Source: CAZVEE01 sp964625525 (GTDB taxonomy: Bacteria > Pseudomonadota > Alphaproteobacteria > JAJFIK01). From it: 20,790 bases of DNA. Made by a program: the position numbers and the translations under genes. The stretch is from the NCBI GenBank assembly GCA_964625525.1, contig CAZVEE010000061.1, positions 1-20,790 on the forward strand, written 5' to 3'. Shown here one piece after another: positions 15,678 through 20,790 of this stretch. The notes beneath the pieces were generated by a model. That model had not been told where the DNA came from, ran no database searches, and was given only the letters and a program-made list of their open reading frames with translations. How positions within the stretch are numbered: position 1 is the first letter of the stretch; each line of letters opens with the position of its first letter.

Positions 15678-15710
15678 GGTTTTTTGTCCCCTCTGCCAGA
15701 ACCCGTGTCC

Positions 15711-15742
15711 GAGTGCCGCAGGCCCATCGCCTGCTGAGTGCC
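15711..15742. repeat. Nested repeat upstream of the antiporter gene
   Basis: GAGTGCC occurs at 15711-15717 and 15736-15742, bracketing a perfect inverted repeat GCAGGC-CCATC-GCCTGC (15718-15734). It lies about 35-65 bases upstream of the antiporter ATG and after the aidB-like stop at 15801. It could be an operator or the end of the upstream transcript. No T-run follows on either strand, so it is not a clear intrinsic terminator. Confidence 0.3.
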
Positions 15743-15800
15743 AGTGCACGGCTTCACCGTCCACTCACAATGCTGTGGCGTTGGGACGCTCGTGTTGGCG

Positions 15801-17471
15801 TCAGGCCGATACGTCCAGCGCCCGGTCCACAATGGCGCGCGCATGGGTCCCGTCCTGAAGCGGGCCGTAGGCGAGGGTGCCTCCAGGGCCGAGCCGCTCG
15901 CGGCAGAAGGCGCTCGACACGAGCCCCGGGGCATGGCGCAAGAGCAGGCTCGCCTGCAGCAGAAGCGCCAGACGCTCCGTCAGCCGCCGGGCCGCGCTTT
16001 CCTGGACCGCCTCGGGCCGCAGCATGTCCTTCAACGCCCGCAGCGCCGCATCATAATGCGCGTCCGTCCCCGCCACCGCCTCCAGCTCCTCCAGCACCAC
16101 CGCGACACTGTCCGCGTGCCGGCCCATCGCCCGCAGCACATCAAGGCAAATCACATTGCCCGAGCCTTCCCAGATACTGTTCAACGGGGCCTGGCGATAG
16201 AGCCGGGGCAGGATCGACTCCTCCACGTAACCGGCACCCCCATGGCACTCCATGGCCTCATAGACAAAGCCCGTGACCCGCTTGTTGATCCAGTATTTCG
16301 CCACCGGTGTCGCGAGGCGCGCGAACGCGGCCTCGCGCTCGTCCGTCCCCTGCGCATCAAAGGACTGGGCGATGCGCATCATCAGCGCCGTGGCTGCCTC
16401 GGACTCCAGCGCCAGATCCGCCAGCACGCCTTGCATCAAAGGTTGATCGATCAGCCGTTTTTGAAAGGCGCTGCGATGGGCGGTGTGCCAGATGGCATGG
16501 GCCAGCGCATGGCGCATATAGGCGGTTGGTCCCATGATCGTATCAAGCCGCGTGTGCTGAACCATTTCCATAATGACTCTCAGCCCACGGCCTTCCTCGC
16601 CCAACAGCACCCCATAAGCGCCGTGATATTCGATCTCGCTGGAGGCATTGGCCCGGTCGCCAAGCTTGTCCTTCAGGCGCATGATCTGAAAGCCCGCATT
16701 GCGCGTGCCATCCGGCTGCCAGCGCGGAACGAGAAAACAAGAGAGCCCGCCATCCGCATAGGCCAGGGTTAGGAACGCGTCGCACATGGGCGCCGAGCAG
16801 AACCATTTGTGCCCGGTCAGCCGATAAGCCGCCCCCGGTCCCGCTGTCCCCTCGGGCTCGGCGCGGGTGGTGTTGGCGCGCACATCCGAGCCGCCCTGCT
16901 TTTCGGTCATGGCCATGCCGATGGTCACGCCGCGCTTGTCGGGTGCCGGACGCGAGGCCGCGTCATAGGCGCCGCTGGTGACCAGCGGTTCCCACTGGGC
17001 GGCCACCTCGGGCTGGTGGCGCAGCGCGGGCACGGCCGCGTAGGTCATGGTGAACGGACAGCACACGCCCGGCTCGATCATGCCCATCATGTGTTCCAGC
17101 ACCACATGGGCCACATGACCGGCACGCGGCGCGGTCCAGGCGATGGACGGGATCGCATGGCTGATCCCAAGATCCATGAGTGCGTGATAGGCGGGATGGA
17201 ACTCCACCTCGTCCACCCGATGGCCGAAGCGGTCGAAGCCGCGCAAGGTCGGGGCGTGCCGGTTCGCCAGCGTGGCCCATTCCTGCACCTCCGCCGAGCC
17301 CACCCGCGCGCCAAAGGCCCGAAAGCGCTCCGTATGGTCCTGCGCGCCTGTCCACGCCACCGCCTCGCACAGCGGCCGGTTCAGGTCGTAGAGGTTCACA
17401 TCGTCAAAGGGCGGGGGCTGGTTCGTGACGGCATGGGTCGCCAGCTCGGCTGTCGGCTTCACATAGGCCAT
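15801..17471 (-). CDS. aidB: AidB-type acyl-CoA dehydrogenase-like protein
   Basis: This 556-residue flavoprotein of the acyl-CoA dehydrogenase superfamily is close to the length of E. coli AidB (541). AidB marks are the N-terminal ATHAVTNQPPPF (11-22), the MTEKQGGSDVRANTT block (188-202), the GHKWFCSAPMCDAFL stretch, LGDRANASSEIEYHGA, and a C-terminal helical extension beyond the normal dehydrogenase core. E. coli AidB is an alkylation-response protein that binds DNA and has weak isovaleryl-CoA dehydrogenase activity. A catabolic acyl-CoA dehydrogenase role in this organism is a fair alternative. The ATG at 17471 has GGAGGA 5 bases upstream. It starts 18 bases after the stop of the rlmB-like gene, so the two are probably co-transcribed. 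No Ada or AlkB gene is visible nearby. Confidence 0.9.
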   Translation of the reverse strand: MAYVKPTAELATHAVTNQPPPFDDVNLYDLNRPLCEAVAWTGAQDHTERFRAFGARVGSAEVQEWATLANRHAPTLRGFDRFGHRVDEVEFHPAYHALMDLGISHAIPSIAWTAPRAGHVAHVVLEHMMGMIEPGVCCPFTMTYAAVPALRHQPEVAAQWEPLVTSGAYDAASRPAPDKRGVTIGMAMTEKQGGSDVRANTTRAEPEGTAGPGAAYRLTGHKWFCSAPMCDAFLTLAYADGGLSCFLVPRWQPDGTRNAGFQIMRLKDKLGDRANASSEIEYHGAYGVLLGEEGRGLRVIMEMVQHTRLDTIMGPTAYMRHALAHAIWHTAHRSAFQKRLIDQPLMQGVLADLALESEAATALMMRIAQSFDAQGTDEREAAFARLATPVAKYWINKRVTGFVYEAMECHGGAGYVEESILPRLYRQAPLNSIWEGSGNVICLDVLRAMGRHADSVAVVLEELEAVAGTDAHYDAALRALKDMLRPEAVQESAARRLTERLALLLQASLLLRHAPGLVSSAFCRERLGPGGTLAYGPLQDGTHARAIVDRALDVSA

Positions 17472-17489
17472 GGGGATCCTCCAAACGGC

Positions 17490-18377
17490 TTAGTGTTTGG
17501 CCTGGGCGCGGCGCGCCTGGGTCACTGCCACATGATAAAGCGCAATGGCGGCTGCGTTCGAGACATTGAGGCTGCTAATGGGGCCGGCGGTGGGCAAATG
17601 CACCAGCCGGTCGCAGGCGCTGCGGGTGAGGGCGCGCAGCCCCTTGCCTTCGGCCCCTAGCGCCAGCGCAATCGGCGCCGCATCGGCATAGGCTGTCAGC
17701 GGCTCCGCGCCTTCCTCGGCCAGGCCGACAATGCGGTAGCCGCCTTCTTTCAGCGCCTCAATGGCGCGGGCGAGGTTTTGCGTGCGCACATAGGGCACAT
17801 GCTCCACCGCGCCAGTCGCGGCCTTGGCAAGGGCTCCGGTCACCGGCGGGGCATGGCGCTGGGTTGTGACCACGGCCCGCCCGCCCAACGCCGCTGTCGA
17901 GCGCAGCACGGCCCCCACATTTTGCGGGTCCGTCACCTGGTCGAGCAGCACCACCGGTCGCCCTGGATCCGCGGGAAAGACCGCGTCCTCCAGGTCCGGC
18001 TCCGGCAGATGCGCGGTCAACAGCGCCAATCCCTGGTGCACCGCGCCCGGCGGCACCAGTGCCCCGACGGCGTCCGGATCGAGGATCTCCGGTTTCAAGG
18101 TCGGGTTTAGGTCTTCCAGCTGGCGGGCCGCATTGCGGCTTGCCACCAGCCGGGTCTTCTCCCGCGCCGGATTCCCCAGTGCCGCTTCCACCGCATGAAT
18201 GCCGTACAGCCACAGGCCCTCCTCGGGCGGCTTGTAGGTCGGGCGGGCAGGGGCTTTCGGCTTGGGCGCCGTTTTGGCCCGCGCCGGCCGCGCGCCCTTT
18301 CGGGCAGGCCCTTTGGGCCGGCGGGGGGCCTGGTCGCGCGGGCGGCTCGGGCCGCGATTATCTGCTCCATCACTCAT
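17490..18377 (-). CDS. rlmB: TrmH/RlmB-family RNA 2'-O-ribose methyltransferase
   Basis: This 295-residue SPOUT methyltransferase resembles RlmB, which methylates the ribose of G2251 in 23S rRNA (E. coli numbering). Parts in order: a Lys/Arg/Pro-rich disordered tail (1-50), an L30e-like substrate-binding domain (about 55-130, beginning WLYGIHAVEAAL), and the knotted SAM-binding catalytic domain (about 138-290). The three SPOUT motifs are DPQNVGAVLRS (150-160), GAEGKGL (241-247) and LPTAGPISSLNVSNAAAIAL (261-280). I chose the ATG at 18377; the frame stays open to a TTG at 18443, which would reach toward the tRNA promoter. The specific rRNA site is inferred from the family. It is divergent from tRNA-Tyr. 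Confidence 0.92.
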   Translation of the reverse strand: MSDGADNRGPSRPRDQAPRRPKGPARKGARPARAKTAPKPKAPARPTYKPPEEGLWLYGIHAVEAALGNPAREKTRLVASRNAARQLEDLNPTLKPEILDPDAVGALVPPGAVHQGLALLTAHLPEPDLEDAVFPADPGRPVVLLDQVTDPQNVGAVLRSTAALGGRAVVTTQRHAPPVTGALAKAATGAVEHVPYVRTQNLARAIEALKEGGYRIVGLAEEGAEPLTAYADAAPIALALGAEGKGLRALTRSACDRLVHLPTAGPISSLNVSNAAAIALYHVAVTQARRAQAKH

Positions 18378-18456
18378 GCACACCGGTTTAGGCGCGTCGC
18401 TCGCCCTTGTCACCCGGACCGTCGCCTCCCGGTCGCGGCGCAAGCAGGCTCAACTC

Positions 18457-18484
18457 TTGACAGAGCCCCCCCAAGCGCCTTAAT
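18457..18484 (+). promoter_or_regulatory. Candidate promoter of tRNA-Tyr
   Basis: TTGACA (18457-18462) is a perfect -35. After 16 bases comes CTTAAT (18479-18484), matching TATAAT at its last four positions. It would start transcription near 18491, about 40 bases before the mature tRNA. It lies in the 153-base gap between the divergent rlmB-like gene and the tRNA. Confidence 0.5.
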
Positions 18485-18530
18485 CCACCCTCTCTTTCGG
18501 CCAGTCCTCAGACGGGCCCGGCGACCCTGT

Positions 18531-18615
18531 GGAGGGGTGGCAGAGCGGTTAAATGCGCCGGACTGTAAATCCGGTCCCTTTGGGTACGCTGGTTCGAATC
18601 CAGCCCCCTCCACCA
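18531..18615 (+). tRNA. tRNA-Tyr (anticodon GTA), CCA encoded
   Basis: This is an 85-base class II tRNA. The acceptor stem GGAGGGG (18531-18537) pairs with CCCCTCC (18605-18611), followed by discriminator A and an encoded CCA (18613-18615). The anticodon stem CCGGA/TCCGG (18558-18562/18570-18574) encloses loop CTGTAAA with anticodon GTA at 18565-18567. A long variable arm follows, then the T arm GCTGG-TTCGAAT-CCAGC. A short run of five T follows at 18617-18621 and may help end the transcript. Confidence 0.97.
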
Positions 18616-18704
18616 TCTTTTTGATCTCACGCCAACTCGCTTCGCTCGCGGCTCCGATGGGGCGGGCTGACCGCCCGGCGCGTAGTCGCGCTTGCGAACC
18701 CTTC

Positions 18705-18744
18705 GGGTTCGATGGGTTCGACCTTTCTCCCTCCAGCTCCACCA
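18705..18744 (+). repeat. Degenerate tRNA 3'-end-like sequence
   Basis: GGGTTCGA occurs twice in tandem (18705-18712 and 18714-18721). The second copy is followed after 7 bases by CCCTCCA (18729-18735) and then GCTCCACCA to 18744. The real tRNA-Tyr has the same order: GGTTCGA (18591-18597), 8 bases, CCCTCCA (18606-18612), CCA. The ending CCAGCTCCACCA also matches the 3' end of E. coli tmRNA. The T stem cannot fold here, so it is not a functional tRNA end; a remnant of a tRNA gene or of an integration event is possible. Confidence 0.4.
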
Positions 18745-18920
18745 CCTCAGCGCCTTAGAGCATCCGTCCCCAGATCCCCGAGAAATCCTTGCGGTTCTTT
18801 CGTTGAAGCCTAAGCGCGGCTGACTGGCTCGCACGGGATCAAGCGGGCGTTGGTGGCCTGGTCATCGAGGATGCCTCGCCGGGAAGCCGTGCTAAGACAC
18901 CGCTCTACCAGGAGAGGCAC

Positions 18921-18935
18921 ATGGCAGGTGCGTGA
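18921..18935 (+). other. Four-codon mini reading frame overlapping the TIR-SUMF start region
   Basis: ATG GCA GGT GCG TGA follows a strong AGGAGAGG ribosome binding sequence (18910-18917), yet stops after four codons. Its TGA overlaps the GTG at 18932, 2 bases before the ATG at 18938. It could be a leader minicistron that couples translation into the large gene, or the trace of a frame-changing indel at the original start. Confidence 0.35.
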
Positions 18936-18937
18936 CG

Positions 18938-20701
18938 ATGACAGCGGTTTTTGTGAGCTACACCCAGAGAGACCGAGCGCGGGTGGCGAACATCATTGAA
19001 GCCCTGAAAGAGGAGGGCCTCACTGTCGATTGGGATCAGGAGTTTGATCCCGGCAGCCGGATTGATCGGGCGGTGACGGCGCGCCTGACGGCCGCTGGCG
19101 CTGTCCTGGTGCTTTGGTCGCCCGATGCGGTGGATAGCGATTGGGTGATGGGCGAGGCCGATCTGGCGCGCCAGGCGAACACGCTCGTCCCGGCCCTGCT
19201 GGCGCCAACCGATCTCCCGCCGCCCTTCCGTCCTTATCTGGCCACAGACCTGACCCTGTGGAAGGGCAACCGGGCCGATCCCGGCTGGCGCCGCCTCGTG
19301 GAGACCTTACTGGTGCGAACCGGCACGACCTTCGCCCAGGATCCCGAGGCGGACCGTCTCGTGCAACGCCTGAGTCAGCAGATCGCCCGGTTTGCCGAGC
19401 GTGCCGAGGCCATCGCGCCGACAATCAATGATGAAGACCTCCAGGAAAATGTGCGGCACATGCCCGGTGCGCTCAGGGCTCGCACGCAGGCGCTGAAAGA
19501 TCAGGGCCCCTATGGTCTGTTCGAGGTGGTGCGGGCCTTTGACGTCTTTCGGTCCGACCTGCGAGACCATCACCCATGGCTCGATGCTCAGTTCGAGCAG
19601 GATCTATTTGCCGATCTGAATGGGTTGTTGACCGGGTTCCTGGATCAATGCGGCGCCCATCCGGTGATGCCGGATGGCTGTGTCAAAGTGGACGGCGCGG
19701 CGGTCAAGGACTTGCGGCGGGCGCTGCGCGCGGCGATCGCAAAGGCGCAGGATCTCCTCACAACCCATCCTCTGTTCGCGGAGCAAGGTGCACGGCAAGC
19801 GTTGGAAGCGGATCTTGATGTGCTCAAGACCTGGATGCTCCAGTCCCGGATTGATGTGCGCGTCGTCGAACAGATCGCAAAGCGGCTTGCGCGGGTGGAC
19901 GTTGCCCCCTTGCCGCGGATCGCCACTCTGTCCCGCGCCGTCTTTGGGACCATGGCCGCGATCCTGCCGGACTATGCCGTATTCGTAGATCGTCTTGACC
20001 TGGAGCGCGACCTGTTCGGGCCGGAAATGGTGCTGATCCCGGCCGGGACCTTCCTGATGGGCTCACCGGAGGACGAAGAGAGGCTATATGACGAGGAAGG
20101 CCCGCAGCATGAGGTGACGATCTCCGCTCGCTTTGCCCTGGCGCGTTATCCGGTGACCTTTGAGCACTATGACGTGTTCTGCCGGGAGACCGGGCGGGAT
20201 CTGCCGGGTGGTAAGAACTGGGGGCGGGGCCGCCAGCCGGTGATCGATGTCGATTGGGATGACGCCCGCGCCTATTGCGATTGGGTATCGGAGCAGTCAG
20301 GCCGGCCCTATGGTCTGCCCACGGAAGCGCAATGGGAATATGCCTGCCGGGCGGGGACGCAGACGGCCCGCTATGGGCCGCTGGACGACGTGGCCTGGTA
20401 CGGGGAAAACAGTGGCGGACAGACACAGCCGGTGGGCCAGAAGACGCCCAATGCCTGGGGCCTGTACGACATGTTGGGCAACGTGTACGAATGGTGCGAC
20501 GACGCTGGCTTTATGGACAATCCCTATACGGCCACGCCAAAAACCGACCCGGCTGGCCCTCAGGACAGCGACTTTCGGGCGCTGCGCGGCGTGTCCTGGT
20601 ACGACGACGCCCGCAACGTCCGCGCGGCCTGTCGCGGTCGGCTCGCTCAAGACAGTCGCGGCAACTACATTGGCTTCCGCTGTGCCCGAGTTCGGCTGTG
20701 A
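18938..20701 (+). CDS. TIR domain - helical region - SUMF/FGE-like (C-type lectin fold) fusion protein
   Basis: This is a 587-residue protein. Residues 2-125 form a TIR domain: FVSYTQRDR (5-13) opens it and SDWVMGEADLA (67-77) carries Glu73, the position of the catalytic glutamate of NAD-hydrolysing TIRs. Residues about 130-350 are helical and unrecognised. Residues 363-587 are a SUMF/FGE-sulfatase domain: MVLIPAGTFLMGSPEDE, GLPTEAQWEYACRAG, WGLYDMLGNVYEWC, and RGVSWYDDARNVR through IGFRCA at the end. The active-site cysteine pair of true formylglycine-generating enzymes falls at Asp556 and Val561, so oxidase activity is unlikely and a ligand-binding lectin-fold role is more plausible. TIR-SUMF fusions suggest a sensor-effector in defence or signalling, but that is inference. 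I chose ATG 18938 (AGGTG 7 bases upstream) over the in-frame GTG 18932. There is no signal peptide. Confidence 0.9.
   Translation: MTAVFVSYTQRDRARVANIIEALKEEGLTVDWDQEFDPGSRIDRAVTARLTAAGAVLVLWSPDAVDSDWVMGEADLARQANTLVPALLAPTDLPPPFRPYLATDLTLWKGNRADPGWRRLVETLLVRTGTTFAQDPEADRLVQRLSQQIARFAERAEAIAPTINDEDLQENVRHMPGALRARTQALKDQGPYGLFEVVRAFDVFRSDLRDHHPWLDAQFEQDLFADLNGLLTGFLDQCGAHPVMPDGCVKVDGAAVKDLRRALRAAIAKAQDLLTTHPLFAEQGARQALEADLDVLKTWMLQSRIDVRVVEQIAKRLARVDVAPLPRIATLSRAVFGTMAAILPDYAVFVDRLDLERDLFGPEMVLIPAGTFLMGSPEDEERLYDEEGPQHEVTISARFALARYPVTFEHYDVFCRETGRDLPGGKNWGRGRQPVIDVDWDDARAYCDWVSEQSGRPYGLPTEAQWEYACRAGTQTARYGPLDDVAWYGENSGGQTQPVGQKTPNAWGLYDMLGNVYEWCDDAGFMDNPYTATPKTDPAGPQDSDFRALRGVSWYDDARNVRAACRGRLAQDSRGNYIGFRCARVRL
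20581..20698 (+). other. Candidate DGR-type variable region at the 3' end of the TIR-SUMF gene
   Basis: The last ~39 codons encode the C-terminal lectin-fold motif (LRGVSWYDDARN, then R..AACRGRLAQDSRGNYIGF). Variable proteins of diversity-generating retroelements commonly carry their variable region in this motif. Several surface codons here are NNC, as would arise from AAC in a template (TAC, GAC, GAC, AAC, CTC, GGC, AAC, TAC). This is weak support in GC-rich DNA, where NNC is common. No template repeat or reverse transcriptase lies in the window, which ends 89 bases after the gene, so this stays a candidate only. Confidence 0.25.
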
Positions 20702-20722
20702 GCTCAGGCCGGAGCGGGCGGC

Positions 20723-20739
20723 GGCGCCTTATCGGCGCC
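20723..20739 (+). repeat. Hairpin downstream of the TIR-SUMF gene
   Basis: GGCGCC-TTATC-GGCGCC forms a perfect 6-bp GC stem with a 5-base loop, starting 21 bases after the stop codon. It lacks a T-tract, so it is a weak candidate for an intrinsic terminator. A GC-rich hairpin just after a variable region is also a feature of some DGRs. Confidence 0.4.
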
Positions 20740-20790
20740 AGCGATGATGAGGCGTGAGACCGTCCACCGATCATCTCCACACGGTTCATC

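Larger units (their letters stand above)
18616..18937. other. 322-base gene-free region between tRNA-Tyr and the TIR-SUMF gene
   Basis: I see no supported protein gene here apart from the four-codon reading frame at 18921-18935. It holds a hairpin GGGCGG-GCTGA-CCGCCC (18660-18676), a second hairpin CGAACCC-TTC-GGGTTCG (18695-18711), a tandem GGGTTCGA repeat, and a tRNA-3'-end-like tail ending CCAGCTCCACCA at 18744. I found no clear -35/-10 pair for the downstream gene. The frames open on the minus strand across the tRNA are antisense artefacts. Confidence 0.6.

Noticed and set aside
18616..18744. A tmRNA acceptor piece or second tRNA downstream of tRNA-Tyr
   Set aside because: The CCAGCTCCACCA ending matches, but no acceptor 5' strand, no pairing T stem and no tag reading frame could be found.
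18410..18834. Two minus-strand open frames across tRNA-Tyr encoding GAGFEPAYPKG and RGLDSNQRTQRD peptides
   Set aside because: These are the well-known false proteins translated from the antisense of tRNA genes; they cover the tRNA exactly and have no independent support.
20702..20790. DGR template repeat, accessory gene or reverse transcriptase after the TIR-SUMF gene
   Set aside because: I looked for an adenine-rich near-copy of the gene's 3' end here and upstream in the gene-free region; none is present in the window.
1..20790. CRISPR arrays, insertion sequences, rRNA genes and replication origins
   Set aside because: No spaced direct repeats, transposase frames, rRNA-like sequence or origin-like repeats were seen.

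Overview
The window is a GC-rich chromosomal segment from an alphaproteobacterium. The clearest lineage signals are the order eno, ftsB-like, pdhA, pdhB, pdhC, lpd; a pyruvate dehydrogenase E1 beta subunit with its own N-terminal lipoyl domain; and an aspartate-rich (Mg-type) HemB. A Hyphomonadaceae/Maricaulales-like relative is plausible, but I cannot fix the genus from the sequence alone.

Layout. Bases 1-704 hold the 3' part of an enolase gene, in which the catalytic GDEGG loop reads GAAGG. It is followed by an FtsB/DivIC-family septum protein (788-1393) and, convergently, a 60-residue membrane protein (1444-1626, minus). After a 320-base leader comes the complete pyruvate dehydrogenase operon pdhA-pdhB-pdhC-lpd (1947-7264, plus). 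Facing it on the minus strand is an operon of two tandem DUF4870-like membrane proteins and hemB (9136 down to 7268). A GNAT acetyltransferase (9920-9375, minus) is divergent from a valine-catabolism operon: isobutyryl-CoA dehydrogenase, 3-hydroxyisobutyryl-CoA hydrolase, 3-hydroxyisobutyrate dehydrogenase, then an unrecognised membrane-anchored protein (10037-14416, plus). The last gene overlaps by 20 bases, tail to tail, a CPA1-type cation/proton antiporter (15677-14397, minus). Upstream of the antiporter on the minus strand are an AidB-type acyl-CoA dehydrogenase and an RlmB-type rRNA 2'-O-methyltransferase.

The right end changes character. A tRNA-Tyr (18531-18615, plus) is followed by 322 gene-free bases containing hairpins and a degenerate tRNA-3'-end-like sequence. 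Then comes a 587-residue protein (18938-20701) that fuses an N-terminal TIR domain, a helical middle and a C-terminal SUMF/formylglycine-generating-enzyme-like (C-type-lectin fold) domain. That domain lacks the FGE active-site cysteines. Its C-terminal segment matches the type of sequence diversified by diversity-generating retroelements (DGRs), and a hairpin lies just downstream. The window ends 89 bases later, so no reverse transcriptase, template repeat, integrase or partner gene is visible.

Most of the window is central metabolism: glycolysis into acetyl-CoA, heme synthesis and branched-chain amino acid breakdown. The two places most worth a second look are the enolase with an altered catalytic loop and the TIR-SUMF gene next to tRNA-Tyr, which could be accessory, defence-related or DGR-linked.
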